A stretch of DNA of 39,881 nt from Reyranella soli (GCF_007992495.1 NZ_BKAJ01000138.1:1-39881), one strand, 5' to 3'. Counted from the stretch's first letter, positions 18,172 through 27,275 are shown. A program made the numbers and translations. The notes: generated by a model not told the origin, from the letters alone.

Positions 18172-20991
18172 TTAGCCGGCCTCTTTTAGAAGTTCCTGCG
18201 CCTCTACGAGGTCCGGTGTGCCGAAGCCGTCACCAAACCGGGCGTAGGTATCGCGCAGCATGGCCAGGGCTTCATCGAGACGCCCGTTTGGCCGGTTTAC
18301 TCGAACGAGGCTAGTCGCAATACGGAGTTGGGCCCACAGCGAGCCCTGTCGGCGTGCCAAGTTCATGCCTTCATTGAGAAGCCTGCTCGTTTCTGGACAG
18401 GTCCTGCCGCCTGTTTGCTGCCAGAGCGCACAGCCCTTAATGCGAAAAAATTCAGGGAGCATCCATAGATGCCCGTCGCGCTCGGCCATCAACAACCCGG
18501 CCTCGGAAACGGCCAGCGCTTCGGATTCGTGCCCGGCTCTGTAAAGTGCGTCAGCATAGAGGGCGCGGAGCTTCGTGAATCGCGGATGCCGATCCCTACT
18601 CCCAAGTTCAGCGAAGCTTGCGCGCAGAATGCAAAGCCCTTGCGCCAGATCGCCCTGTCGTGTCATCAGGGCGCCCTTGAAGCAGCGCGCCCACAAGAGC
18701 CAAAAGTCGAGTTGATAACGCGCGGCGTGCTCTACCATCATGGTCATGTATCGCTGGGCATCGGGCAGATCGCCCCGCTCTAGCGTCAGCACGCACACCC
18801 AGTTCGCTAGCGTGTTGCACAGCGAAAGGACATCCGCACCAGAAAGCGCTTCATTCACGCTCTCGTCCAGGCAACGTTTGCATTCGTCGGCGTAGCCTTG
18901 CTGCCATAGGATGCTGCCAAGCAACCCCAGGGCAAGAACGCGGCGATTGAACAGGAAGCGGTTTGGCGATGGATTGAGGACGTCGGCTTCCGCCCGCTGA
19001 ACAACGGCTTCGACATAACGCCGACCCAAGCTCAGTTCGCCAAGAACAGAGATCACGCCGCCCAAAAGCAACTCAGCCCAAGCAGTAGCGTTGGGATCGC
19101 CGGCTGCGCGCGCAAAGTCGTAAAAGCGGTCCGCCAGTTTCCGGGCAGCGCGAAAGTCGCCGTCGTTTAAGCAAAGTGAGCACAGTCCCCACAAATTCCG
19201 CAGCCGGTAGTCTCGATTGTCGAGTCGATCAGCAATGTGAAGGCTGCGGGTGAACGCCTGCCGCGCATCCGTGCCTGAGCCCATCGTCGAGAGCAGGGCC
19301 ATGCCGTGCGCGGTCAGCAACCTCATCTCCAGATCGGGGTCGGGCTGCGGATTGGCCGCAAACATCGCCAAAGCGCGCACCATGTATTGGCGGCACTCCA
19401 TTGCCATTGAGAAAAACATCCAGACAGGCACGGCGGCAACGATCAGGCATAGGCCCAGCGCCGCGTCGCCGTTGGATGAAAACGCCCAGTCTATCGCCGC
19501 ACGCGCATTGCCAAGCAGGTCCATGTACTCAAGCTCGTCCAGCGAATCGGCTTGCGCATTCCCCTGCCAGTCAGACTCCGCGGAGGCAAATACACCTAGG
19601 CAGTATTTCGCATGGAGCCGTGCCACCGTGTCGAACTCGCCGCTGTCCCGAAGCCGCGACTGGCCGTAGACCCTGGTCGTGTCGAGAAGGTGATATCTCA
19701 TCTCACCATTTACAGAGTCGGCCACGACGAGCGACTTCTCGACAAGTCCTTCAAGCACTACCTCTGGGTCGCCAACGTCCCCGCCGTCGGCGAGCAACGC
19801 CGTGGCCATCCGCAGAGTGAATCGTCCGACGGGCACGGCTAGGCGCTGCAATCCTCGCCGCTCAGCTTCCGTGAGCAGGTCATAGCTCCAGTCAAGCGTC
19901 GCACGCAGCGTCCGATGGCGCGGCAGGGCAGTGCGAAAACCGCTCGTCAACAGCCGGAACACATCATCTAGGTGTCTGGACAGCTCGACAATTCCCAAGG
20001 TCGCCGCCCGCGACGCGGCAATCTCGATGGCGAGGGGAATGCCATCCAACCGACGGCAAATAGCAGCCATAGCTTTGACGTTCGCCGGATCAAGCGCGAC
20101 ATCCGCTCCCATTGCACGGGTTCGAGCGACGAACAGCTGAACGGCACCATAGTCGATCAGGCGGTTTACGTCTGCCATGGCCTCGGGTGGAACAGCCAGT
20201 GGCGAAATCCGGTAGAGGATTTCCCCTGCCGTACGCAACGGCTCGCGGCTTGTCGTGAGCACGCGCAGGGCCGGGTTCGAGATGGCAATGGTGTAGGCAA
20301 GCTCGGCGACCGAGTCGACAACGTGTTCGCAGTTGTCCAACACGAGCAGAAGTTTGCGCGACGCAAGAAGCGAGGCAATTCGCTTTGGCTGCGCAAGGTT
20401 GTCCGGAATGTCGAGACGAAGCACTGACGCGACGGCATGTGCAACGGCGCTGCCATCGCTCAGCGAGGCCATCTCGACCAACCAGACCCCATCGGTGAAG
20501 TGCGATAGCAGGCCGCGCGCTGCCTCTAATGCAAGACAGGTCTTTCCCATGCCGCCTGCGCCGGTCAACGTCACGATGGGATGCTTCTCCAGCAAGCCTT
20601 GAAGGTGCGCGACGACACCCTCCCGTCCGATGAGCGAACGAGTGTTGGCCGGCAGATTGGTCCTAGCACTCGACAGGACCAGTCGGTAGCCACGCCCCGA
20701 TACTGTACGGATCGCCGCGGCATGGTTCCCCAGCGCCTTGCGCAATGCGGAGATCGCGACCTGAATATTGTTCTCTTCGACAGGGGGGGCCGGCCAAACC
20801 CGCCTCAGGATCTCGTCTTTAGAAACGAGGTCACCTTTTGCCTCCACTAGGAGACGGGCGATCTCATAGGCCCTGCTGCCGATAGATATGGGTTCGCCAT
20901 CGACGACCAATTCACGCCGTTCCGGTACGAGTTTGAGCGGACCGTATTCCATCGAATCGCTTTCAGTGTGTTTCTGTTGGAGTCGGCCCAT
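18172..20991 (-). CDS. Winged-helix STAND-type ATPase regulator, copy 3
   Basis: 939 residues. Winged helix (SRAYEIARLLVEAKGDLVSK, NNIQVAISALRKALGN, GRGYRLVLSS), then Walker A GAGGMGKTC (144-152), Walker B LLLVLDNCEH (about 214-223), RVLTTSREPLR, GIPLAIEIAASRAATLGI, and a TPR-like tail. ATG at 20991 has AAGGA at good spacing; M14 is an alternative start closer to the winged helix. It appears less close to copies 1 and 2 in the winged helix than they are to each other (NNIQVAI against NTLHVHI). The tandem set of three differs most in the tails, as expected if each senses a different signal. Confidence 0.87.
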   Translation of the reverse strand: MGRLQQKHTESDSMEYGPLKLVPERRELVVDGEPISIGSRAYEIARLLVEAKGDLVSKDEILRRVWPAPPVEENNIQVAISALRKALGNHAAAIRTVSGRGYRLVLSSARTNLPANTRSLIGREGVVAHLQGLLEKHPIVTLTGAGGMGKTCLALEAARGLLSHFTDGVWLVEMASLSDGSAVAHAVASVLRLDIPDNLAQPKRIASLLASRKLLLVLDNCEHVVDSVAELAYTIAISNPALRVLTTSREPLRTAGEILYRISPLAVPPEAMADVNRLIDYGAVQLFVARTRAMGADVALDPANVKAMAAICRRLDGIPLAIEIAASRAATLGIVELSRHLDDVFRLLTSGFRTALPRHRTLRATLDWSYDLLTEAERRGLQRLAVPVGRFTLRMATALLADGGDVGDPEVVLEGLVEKSLVVADSVNGEMRYHLLDTTRVYGQSRLRDSGEFDTVARLHAKYCLGVFASAESDWQGNAQADSLDELEYMDLLGNARAAIDWAFSSNGDAALGLCLIVAAVPVWMFFSMAMECRQYMVRALAMFAANPQPDPDLEMRLLTAHGMALLSTMGSGTDARQAFTRSLHIADRLDNRDYRLRNLWGLCSLCLNDGDFRAARKLADRFYDFARAAGDPNATAWAELLLGGVISVLGELSLGRRYVEAVVQRAEADVLNPSPNRFLFNRRVLALGLLGSILWQQGYADECKRCLDESVNEALSGADVLSLCNTLANWVCVLTLERGDLPDAQRYMTMMVEHAARYQLDFWLLWARCFKGALMTRQGDLAQGLCILRASFAELGSRDRHPRFTKLRALYADALYRAGHESEALAVSEAGLLMAERDGHLWMLPEFFRIKGCALWQQTGGRTCPETSRLLNEGMNLARRQGSLWAQLRIATSLVRVNRPNGRLDEALAMLRDTYARFGDGFGTPDLVEAQELLKEAG

Positions 20992-21294
20992 GATCCTTCG
21001 GAATTCTCAAACGGGTTTCAAGACCGGCAAAGGCGATCTACGGAAGGACCCCGGAAACGATCACTTTAGACTTAACGGACGGAACCACCACCTGTTCCTG
21101 GGAAGCCTCGCGCTGCGGGCCCTGGAGCCGGAAATGACGGACTGCCTGCCGCAGGATCGTCACCCAGTGCGATGGATTGGGGACAAAGGGCGGCCCCTGA
21201 TCCGGGTGGACTACCGGGGGAGACCCAATCAACCCTGGCTATTCCCGGCCCTCAGGATCTCCTAAGCCAACGCGCGTGGAGTGGACGGTCCTAG
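20992..21294. other. Gap between STAND copy 3 and an fdoG remnant
   Basis: No supported gene. A plus-strand frame continues through this stretch but reads as low-quality sequence with no recognisable domain, and no repeat or insertion sequence end was found. It may be further decayed sequence belonging to the remnant that follows. Confidence 0.3.
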
Positions 21295-21483
21295 CCTCAA
21301 ATGTTGCCGCGGTCCGAGAATGCCTGCACGGGTTGAAGCCCTGGCAGATGTAGCCATTCATCTCGCTCTTCTCCACACCTCGAAGACGCGGACGATGTCT
21401 TACAGGGAGACATCTAGCTTGGGCAGCCAGTCGTAGGCCCAATCGTTGCCAGCGGTCGCGGCATCGCCGTAGATCGCCTTCAT
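21295..21483 (-). pseudogene. Internal fragment of a second formate dehydrogenase alpha gene
   Basis: This stretch aligns with 4275-4455 inside fdoG, same strand. Matching protein pieces include NDWAYDWLPKLD and NGYICQGFNP, with the DNA word AGCTTGGGCAGCCAGTCGTA shared without mismatch. A change of frame, a stop and small deletions separate the pieces, so it cannot be translated. About 75-80 % of bases agree by eye. It lies 16 bp downstream of the efflux adaptor gene stop and has no flanking fdh sequence. Confidence 0.85.
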
Positions 21484-21499
21484 GAGTCTGGGTGCCCGA

Positions 21500-22786
21500 T
21501 CAACGATTCCGTGGCGAAGCGCTCATCCCGGGCGCAAGGCCGGGATTTATCTGCGCCGGCGTGAGACTTGGTTCCTCGACTTCCACTTGGAGCGACTGCG
21601 TGCGCCCGGGGTTTGGCGCGATGGCCGGAATGCAGTCGGGCCTAGCGGGGGGGCCCTCAAAAACGTCCGCAAGCCGGGCATTGATCTCCGTAATGGTGGC
21701 GTCGAATGCGTTGGGGCGGGTGGCGCCGGCCGGCGGCAGGACCGTCACCGTCGCCGTCATGCCAGCGACCAGTGGAACGCCGGGCGGGACCTTATCGATC
21801 GTGATCCGAACTGGCACGCGCTGCGCTAAACGGACCCAGGTGTACACCGGGTCGACATTGGGTAGGCCCTGTGTGCTGGGCGACGCATTCGATACGCTGA
21901 TGCCCCGCGTTATCGTCGAGACGTGTCCTAGGACCGGCTGGGCGTAGCCCATCAGCTTGGCCTCGACGCGGTCCCCGACGCAGACTCGCGCCGTCTTGGT
22001 CTCTTCGAAGTAGCCGTCGATCCAGTAGCTCTCGCTGTCGATGACGGAAACGATGACACTTCCCTGCTGCGCATAGTCGCCAACGCCGATCAACAGGTTA
22101 GTGATATAACCGCTCACAGGGCTGCGGATCTCGGTGCGTCGCAGATTTATCTCGGCTTGGGCCAGCTGCTGACGGGCCATTTCGAACGCCGCCTTGGCCT
22201 GCAGCGCGGTCCCGGCAAAGACCTGCTGCTCCTCCGGGGTCGTGGCCAGGTTCGTCAGGTGCTGGCGCCGGTCGGACTGCACCTGCTTAACCTGCAGATC
22301 CGCCGCTTTCTGCTCTACCATCGCCTTGTTCGTGCGCACGGCGACAGCGAAGTCGAAAGGATCGATAACGTAAAGCACGTCGCCCTTGTGAACGAACTGG
22401 TTATCGACGATGCGCTGTTCTGTAATCTGACCGGATATTTGCGGCGCCACGCTGGCGACGTGCACGCGCACCCGGCCATCGCGGGTCCACGGCGCCGAGA
22501 CATAGTAATCCCAAGTCACCAGGCCCATGACACCCGCAACAAACATGATCGCCAGCGTTGCCAGTCTGCGCGCCCACGGCACAAGCATGGCTGCCAGTCT
22601 GTTGGCCCAGGACAGCAACAGGTGGATCAGGCGGCGACGCCTCTCAATCGCCGCGCGCTTCCTCTGCCGGAGCGCCCGACGCCTAGCAACGGCGGACTGC
22701 GGAACAAGTCGGACCACCTCCACAGCCGGTTGTCGGATTTGCAGTTCCGGCGGCATACACCGGCCGCGGGGTTCGGTAACGTCCAT
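21500..22786 (-). CDS. HlyD/EmrA/AaeA-type membrane fusion protein
   Basis: 428 residues. A basic N-terminal tail (RRRALRQRKRAAIERRRR) precedes one transmembrane helix (about 76-94). Then comes the adaptor core: TRDGRVRVHVASVAPQISGQ, VHKGDVLYVIDPFDF (biotinyl-lipoyl half), a coiled coil with QAKAAFEMARQQLAQAEINL, TEIRSPVSGYITNLLIGVGD, and a beta-barrel GMTATVTVLPPAG. It connects the inner-membrane FUSC pump to an outer-membrane channel. ATG at 22786 has AGGG 5 bp upstream; GTG at 22792 is an alternative. It is the last gene of the efflux operon, and the tail after about 385 is Pro-rich. Confidence 0.88.
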   Translation of the reverse strand: MDVTEPRGRCMPPELQIRQPAVEVVRLVPQSAVARRRALRQRKRAAIERRRRLIHLLLSWANRLAAMLVPWARRLATLAIMFVAGVMGLVTWDYYVSAPWTRDGRVRVHVASVAPQISGQITEQRIVDNQFVHKGDVLYVIDPFDFAVAVRTNKAMVEQKAADLQVKQVQSDRRQHLTNLATTPEEQQVFAGTALQAKAAFEMARQQLAQAEINLRRTEIRSPVSGYITNLLIGVGDYAQQGSVIVSVIDSESYWIDGYFEETKTARVCVGDRVEAKLMGYAQPVLGHVSTITRGISVSNASPSTQGLPNVDPVYTWVRLAQRVPVRITIDKVPPGVPLVAGMTATVTVLPPAGATRPNAFDATITEINARLADVFEGPPARPDCIPAIAPNPGRTQSLQVEVEEPSLTPAQINPGLAPGMSASPRNR

Positions 22787-22793
22787 AGGCACC

Positions 22794-22997
22794 CTAGAAG
22801 AGCACTGTGAGCATACCCAGGACCATCACGTAGATGCTGAGTTCGGCAATCGACGGGTGACTGAATAGTCTCGCGAATCCTGACCAATGCAGGATCGGCC
22901 GCAGAAGCACGAACATCACCAAGGCTGCCACCATGTAGGTGACGAACGGCGCCAGCAGAACGTCACCGACCACCAGCTCGGCGAAGCGATGTGTCAT
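22794..22997 (-). CDS. DUF1656 (AaeX-like) small membrane protein
   Basis: 67 residues from MTHRFAELVVGDVLLAPFVT. Two transmembrane helices (about 12-32 and 45-65) separated by RPILHWSGFARLFSHP are typical of DUF1656/AaeX, which is nearly always encoded between a FUSC pump and its adaptor. Its exact job is unknown. The ATG overlaps the FUSC stop as ATGA (22994-22997), and 7 bp separate it from the adaptor ATG. A longer frame inside the pump gene is unlikely to be used. Confidence 0.9.
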   Translation of the reverse strand: MTHRFAELVVGDVLLAPFVTYMVAALVMFVLLRPILHWSGFARLFSHPSIAELSIYVMVLGMLTVLF

Positions 22998-24874
22998 TGC
23001 CTCCTGCCCTCCATGACAAGGCATGTGACCTGGAGAGCGGCGCTCGTTGCCTGCGCGCGCGGGTCTTCGGGTGCTGCCTCCTGCATGTCCGAAGCGGCCC
23101 GGCGAATGGATCGAGCATCCCGGCTAATCAAAGCCTCCCGCGCCTGAGCTGCAAGACTTTCCAGTGGGCTGCCGGCGAAATCGCGCAGGCTGGTACCGCA
23201 CAACTGAATGATCGCGGCCTGGTCGAACAGAGTAAGGGCTTCCTCCAGGAGGCCCCGCTGCTGCGGCCCAGCGACGCCGGCGATCTGGCCGATCCGCACG
23301 GCGTCACGAAACATCGCTTCTTCCGGTGTGTAACACTGCGCCCACCTCGACGACACCGGTTCGTTGTCACGGCGGACTGAAGCCATCAGCAGCAGCCGCC
23401 GGCGCTCATCCGAAACAGGCGGGATAAGGAGCTGCGCTGCCAACAACACCACAGGACAGAGGCAGCTAAGCAGAGCGGTCTCCAGAAAGACTTGCGCATT
23501 GTAAGTTTGGGGATTGCCCAGCCCGGCGACGACCAGGATGACGATCAGGTTCAACCGGCCGAGGCCGGCCAACAGTGGGTTCGGCAGGCTCGTCAAGACG
23601 GCCGCGCCGATCATAAAAGGAGCAAGCGCCAGCGCCAGCTGCGGAAAATCCGTGACGCCGTCGAGAATCACGAAGTCGAGCACGCCGGCAAGGACGGCCC
23701 CTATTGGGGAGCCAATGAGCGCCACGACTGAGAAGGCGCGGGGATTGGGCGTAAGCACGCCCAATCCGACGAAGGCCGTGAGCTGTACGAGGCAGACCTC
23801 CGCCGCGGGCCAGCCGGCCAGGATGAAGCCGATCGACGCCAGGGCGATCCAGAGGGAGGCCCGCACGCCCGTCTCGGCGGCGAGGCGCTGGCATGCGTAG
23901 AAGGGTGTGCGCCATGTGCGCGCCGGCCAGGTACCCGATCGCAGTGCCGCCAGACCCTCGCGCACGTCCTGATCTCGTCGCCGCAACTCGCCAAAGGCCC
24001 ACTTTAGGGTGGAACTCATGTTGTCGGTCCTGGCGCACCCGTCACCAGCCTCCTCTTCGAACAGGGACGTCCTGCGATCGCGGATGGTGGAGTCGACGTC
24101 GATCGGCAGAGCCTCTAGGACGCGCACCGCATGAATTTCCGCCACCAGCGCCACGGCCGTACCACGCGCGGCTGCATTCCTGGCCGGGCCATCGCTCGAT
24201 TCGGTCTGCAGGCTGGAGATCTCGGAGCGTAGCGCGGCGATTTCACGCAAGAGCCCCGCCGTCGCTACGGGATCAGTTGCCTCGGTGAGAATCACGGCGT
24301 TTGCCTGATCGCGGACACGGCCATGAAGAGAGGCAAGCTGAGTGGCCAACTCTAGGTACTTGTCTGGCGCGATCAGCAGGTCGTTCACGATGGCAATGGC
24401 GGCGATTCCCAGCGCAATCGCAGCTCCACGCTGCATACCGAAGTTGAAGACATTGTTAGGAGTGTCGATCTGCTGAATGGCGACGAGCGCCACCGTGTAG
24501 CCGGAGAGAACCGCCCCATAGGCTCGGAAGCCATCCGACAGTGCGGCCACATAGATGCTAAAGCCGATCCAGGCCGAGAACGCGAAGAAAAGCAGGTCTC
24601 TCGCCTGCGACAGGCTGCCGACGAGGACGATCGACGCGATCACGCCGATGATCGTCCCGGAAAACCGGAATGCGGCCTTTTCCAAGGCTTGCCCGCGCGT
24701 CCTGACCGCCAGGATTCCAACGGTAATGGCGGCGGAAGCCGGTGACTCGAGCTCGAGCCAGAAGCCTGCGTACAGGGCCATGACGACAGCGAGCCACACG
24801 CGGATGCCAAACGCCCAGGAGGCGGAAGGAACGCCGGCAAAAAGCCTCGGGCTTCGCGCTGTCGTGACGCTCAT
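22994..24874 (-). CDS. FUSC/AaeB-type inner-membrane efflux pump
   Basis: 626 residues with two blocks of hydrophobic helices (about 25-175 and 330-480), each followed by a soluble helical part, as in AaeB and FUSC proteins. Recognisable segments: VWLAVVMALYAGFWLELESP, TVGILAVRTRGQALEKAAFR, FSGTIIGVIASIVLVGS. Members export aromatic carboxylic acids such as p-hydroxybenzoate, or related toxic compounds, using the proton gradient; the substrate here is not known. It is the first gene of the three-gene operon. No LysR-type regulator gene is adjacent, unlike E. coli aaeXAB. Confidence 0.88.
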   Translation of the reverse strand: MSVTTARSPRLFAGVPSASWAFGIRVWLAVVMALYAGFWLELESPASAAITVGILAVRTRGQALEKAAFRFSGTIIGVIASIVLVGSLSQARDLLFFAFSAWIGFSIYVAALSDGFRAYGAVLSGYTVALVAIQQIDTPNNVFNFGMQRGAAIALGIAAIAIVNDLLIAPDKYLELATQLASLHGRVRDQANAVILTEATDPVATAGLLREIAALRSEISSLQTESSDGPARNAAARGTAVALVAEIHAVRVLEALPIDVDSTIRDRRTSLFEEEAGDGCARTDNMSSTLKWAFGELRRRDQDVREGLAALRSGTWPARTWRTPFYACQRLAAETGVRASLWIALASIGFILAGWPAAEVCLVQLTAFVGLGVLTPNPRAFSVVALIGSPIGAVLAGVLDFVILDGVTDFPQLALALAPFMIGAAVLTSLPNPLLAGLGRLNLIVILVVAGLGNPQTYNAQVFLETALLSCLCPVVLLAAQLLIPPVSDERRRLLLMASVRRDNEPVSSRWAQCYTPEEAMFRDAVRIGQIAGVAGPQQRGLLEEALTLFDQAAIIQLCGTSLRDFAGSPLESLAAQAREALISRDARSIRRAASDMQEAAPEDPRAQATSAALQVTCLVMEGRRQ

Positions 24875-25080
24875 GAGGCCATCCTCACGCAGTAGCTTCG
24901 CACTGACCGGCCAATGTCATCCCCTTGGTGTTCGACGTTCACTTCCGGCTCGACTATCGCGGAGCCTGCCAGCTCGTCTTTCCCTTCTTCGTCTGATCGC
25001 GCGAGACCTTGTTATGAGATCAGCTTGATGACGCCAGCGCGATCCTACAGGACGCTTGGCTAAGCGCCTGTATCACGCTG

Positions 25081-25105
25081 AACCGGAAGGCCGCTCAGGC
25101 CGGTT
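25081..25105 (-). terminator. Possible hairpin terminator after the response regulator gene
   Basis: An inverted repeat AACCGG/CCGGTT (25081-25086 with 25100-25105), with an inner GGCC pairing, lies about 30 bp downstream of the regulator stop. No run of U follows, so intrinsic termination is doubtful; it could protect the mRNA end or mark a Rho-dependent stop. Confidence 0.35.
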
Positions 25106-25132
25106 TCTCAAGCCGACCTACGACCCGGCCCC

Positions 25133-25840
25133 CTAGCTTGCATGCCCGGCGCAATTCAAACTGCACGTGTTACGGACATCGATGGGCAATGCGTTCCATG
25201 CGCGGACAACCTCTCCGACGGACGCAGCTTGCAACTTCCTCTTCACACTGCCGCGGTGCACCTTGACCGTCTGCTCGGTGATGCCCAATTCGAATGCGAT
25301 CTGCTTGTTTAGTTTACCGAGAGCTACATAGTGAAGTACTTGGCGTTGGCGCGGCGTCAGCGTGGACAGTCGGTCGACATGACCCTTGATGGCCTTGGCC
25401 TCTGCCCGCAGCGAAACATCTTTCTCAATGGCGACGTTCACCGCGTCCAGTAAGGTCTGGGCCCGGAAAGGCTTTGTAAGGAAGTCGATTGCTCCGGCGC
25501 GCATAGCGCGGACGGCTAGCTCAACATCTCCATAGCCCGTGACAAAAACTACCGGCTTCGTATAGCCATCGGAGCGAAGCTGGCACTGCAATTCGAGACC
25601 ACTCACCTCCGGCATGCGCACGTCAAGAATGAGACACCCCGCTCGGTCGGGCAGCACCGCCTCGAGGAAGGACCGCGCTGAGGCAAAGCCGATGCAGTCG
25701 ATTCCGACCGACATCATGAGTTCGCTAAGGGAACGACGAATGGCGGCATCGTCGTCGATGATGAGAACGAGCGGGACCGTCTTATCACTCGCTACTGACG
25801 GTGATCCTTCACGGCGTACGATTGATTCGAATTGCTTCAT
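25133..25840 (-). CDS. FixJ/NarL-family response regulator
   Basis: 235 residues from MKQFESIVRREGSPSVASDK. The receiver domain has acidic residues IIDDDAA, the phosphorylation site D73 in LILDVRMPEVSG, FVTGYGDVELAVRAMRAGAI and the Lys in FLTKPF. The LuxR-type output domain has LTPRQRQVLHYVALGKLNKQIAFELGITEQ (split by eye into two motifs) and VKVHRGSVKRKLQ. The start is set by a strong AGGAGG about 10 bp upstream; the frame stays open further upstream only because it runs through a kinase remnant. No intact kinase is adjacent; the likely partner is the kinase at 32872-33636. Confidence 0.9.
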   Translation of the reverse strand: MKQFESIVRREGSPSVASDKTVPLVLIIDDDAAIRRSLSELMMSVGIDCIGFASARSFLEAVLPDRAGCLILDVRMPEVSGLELQCQLRSDGYTKPVVFVTGYGDVELAVRAMRAGAIDFLTKPFRAQTLLDAVNVAIEKDVSLRAEAKAIKGHVDRLSTLTPRQRQVLHYVALGKLNKQIAFELGITEQTVKVHRGSVKRKLQAASVGEVVRAWNALPIDVRNTCSLNCAGHAS

Positions 25841-25883
25841 CACTTGCTTTCCTCCTGTCGCCCGCCACGAACAGCTGCCGGCC

Positions 25884-26045
25884 ATCATTGGCGAGTCGAC
25901 TTCCATATCGGGAGAATGAAGACGAAATCGGGTGACTAGCTGATCATAACGTTGAGCTAGTCGACACTCTTTCGACTGCGTGCACCTTTTCGAAAGCGCA
26001 CTACCGACTATTCGTCGGCTGGTTAGGCTGCAACCGTCGACTAAG
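25884..26045 (-). pseudogene. Tail of a decayed histidine kinase ahead of the response regulator
   Basis: Reading toward the regulator, one frame gives DFVFILPIWKSTRQ and a stop, which aligns with the end of the intact kinase at 32872-33636 (RFLFTLPIWESTPQ, stop). The DNA agrees over about 48 bases with one inserted T and one small gap. Further upstream, CSLTSRRIVGSA resembles the G2 box GLAICRSIVEAH, but this part is weaker. The rest of the kinase is gone. This explains why the regulator lacks an adjacent partner. Confidence 0.65.
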
Positions 26046-26607
26046 GATTTGCTAGCGAGGCTGCTTGACACTCATGATGCCGCAAGCCAACGGCTTTAAC
26101 GCTTTAACCAACACGATGTCACTGGTCGCGCTACTGCGACCTCCACCAGAAGACTGCACTGCAGGGGCACATATCTCCGCCCTTCGATATGAGTACCAAA
26201 GACTATCCAGAAACACCGTCGTGCAATCTCAATACGAGCATGCGGCTTCGAAAGAGCAGGTAGCGCATTGGCGCTAACGTCCTCTTCTTTCCCCGCTGTT
26301 CCACGGGGAGCACCACGGAAAGGAGTTTCTTTTTGCAAGGCCCATAATCTCTCTATCGGCACGTCCGAAGGCAGGAGCGGTCCGCCGCTTCATGGTTATC
26401 AAACGGCACATTCAGCGGAGCGACATTGCTGAACAGTGTTGCTGGGCCCCTCGCCAGCATTAGTACGGGCTCCATGCACACTACTGATGGCGGATTCTCC
26501 GCGTGGAATTGCTGCTGCTGCCACATCGATTGGCAGCGGAACAGAGAAGCCCAACCTAAACGTCCCTGAGAAGCCCGGCCACGGAGGCCGGCCAAGGAGA
26601 GCTTCCA
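26046..26607. other. Non-coding stretch upstream of the DUF417 gene
   Basis: No supported gene on either strand. It contains a hairpin CCCCG-N8-CGGGG at about 26294-26312 followed by T-rich sequence, which might be an old terminator, and a tight stem-loop just before the DUF417 ribosome site (listed separately). The promoter of the DUF417-HD unit must lie here, but no convincing -35/-10 pair was found. Confidence 0.3.
26575..26591 (+). promoter_or_regulatory. Stem-loop in the leader of the DUF417 gene
   Basis: CCGGCC (26575-26580) pairs with GGCCGG (26586-26591) around a 5-base loop, 4 bp before the AAGGAGA ribosome site of the DUF417 gene. In the mRNA it could limit access to the start or stabilise the leader. 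Position and pairing are seen directly; a regulatory role is a guess. Confidence 0.3.
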
Positions 26608-27264
26608 ATGACCGAGCTTGTACTTCGCCTGCTGCGCCCAATCGCCGGTGCCATGTCGGAACGGATTGGCGTTGGAGCTCTCCGCGTTTCGATCGCAATC
26701 GTCTTCCTGTGGATCGGAGCGTTGAAGTTCGCACCGTACGAAGCGGACAGCATCACACCGTTCGTGGCCAACAGTCCCGCCATGTACTTCTTCTACAAGC
26801 ATCCTGAGGACTACAAGCGCCACCTAACGCGGGAAGGCGAGCTCAAGCCCGCTGAGCGGGACTGGCAGACAGCCAACAACACATATGCTTTCTCGATCGG
26901 CCTAGGCCTTGTCGAGGTGTTCATTGGGCTCTTGGTCCTGTCCGGCCTCCTGACGGCTCGCTTGGGGCTAGCGGGAGCCATCTTGGCGTTCCTCACACCG
27001 TTAGTGACCCTTTCCTTCCTGGTAACGACGCCCGAAGCCTGGGTGCCTGCTCTCGGCGATGCACAACACGGTTTCCCGTATCTATCTGGAGCGGGCCGCC
27101 TCGTTCTCAAAGACATCGTCATACTGGCCGGTGGATGGCTTCTGGTCGTAGACGGGGTACGCGCCATACTTGCGCAGCTGGTAACCCATTTAAAGGCAGA
27201 GCGAACCAGCTCGAAGGTCCGGTCGGCTTGCGGAAAGTCCGGTTCCACTATCCAGATCCAATGA
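26608..27264 (+). CDS. DUF417 (YkgB/RclC-like) membrane protein
   Basis: 218 residues with four hydrophobic segments (about 25-40, 92-112, 116-142, 160-185). FLWIGALKFAPYEADSITPF followed by VANSPAM matches the DUF417 signature seen in E. coli YkgB/RclC. RclC is part of the reactive-chlorine resistance system; whether that applies here is unknown. The C-terminal tail (AERTSSKVRSACGKSGSTIQ) is polar. AAGGAGA sits 8 bp before the ATG. The stop lies 11 bp before the HD-domain gene, so the two form an operon. Confidence 0.85.
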   Translation: MTELVLRLLRPIAGAMSERIGVGALRVSIAIVFLWIGALKFAPYEADSITPFVANSPAMYFFYKHPEDYKRHLTREGELKPAERDWQTANNTYAFSIGLGLVEVFIGLLVLSGLLTARLGLAGAILAFLTPLVTLSFLVTTPEAWVPALGDAQHGFPYLSGAGRLVLKDIVILAGGWLLVVDGVRAILAQLVTHLKAERTSSKVRSACGKSGSTIQIQ

Positions 27265-27275
27265 AGGAGACCATC

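Noticed and set aside
12018..20991. STAND array as an antiviral (Avs-type) defence island
   Set aside because: The N-terminal domains are DNA-binding winged helices, not nucleases, proteases or membrane effectors, and no other defence genes are nearby.
20888..21265. Plus-strand frame at the end of the STAND array, considered as a transposase or integrase fragment
   Set aside because: No catalytic motif, no terminal repeats and partly antisense to STAND copy 3.
25841..26071. 77-residue N-terminal extension of the response regulator
   Set aside because: The extension translates the kinase remnant out of frame; a strong AGGAGG marks the start at 25840.
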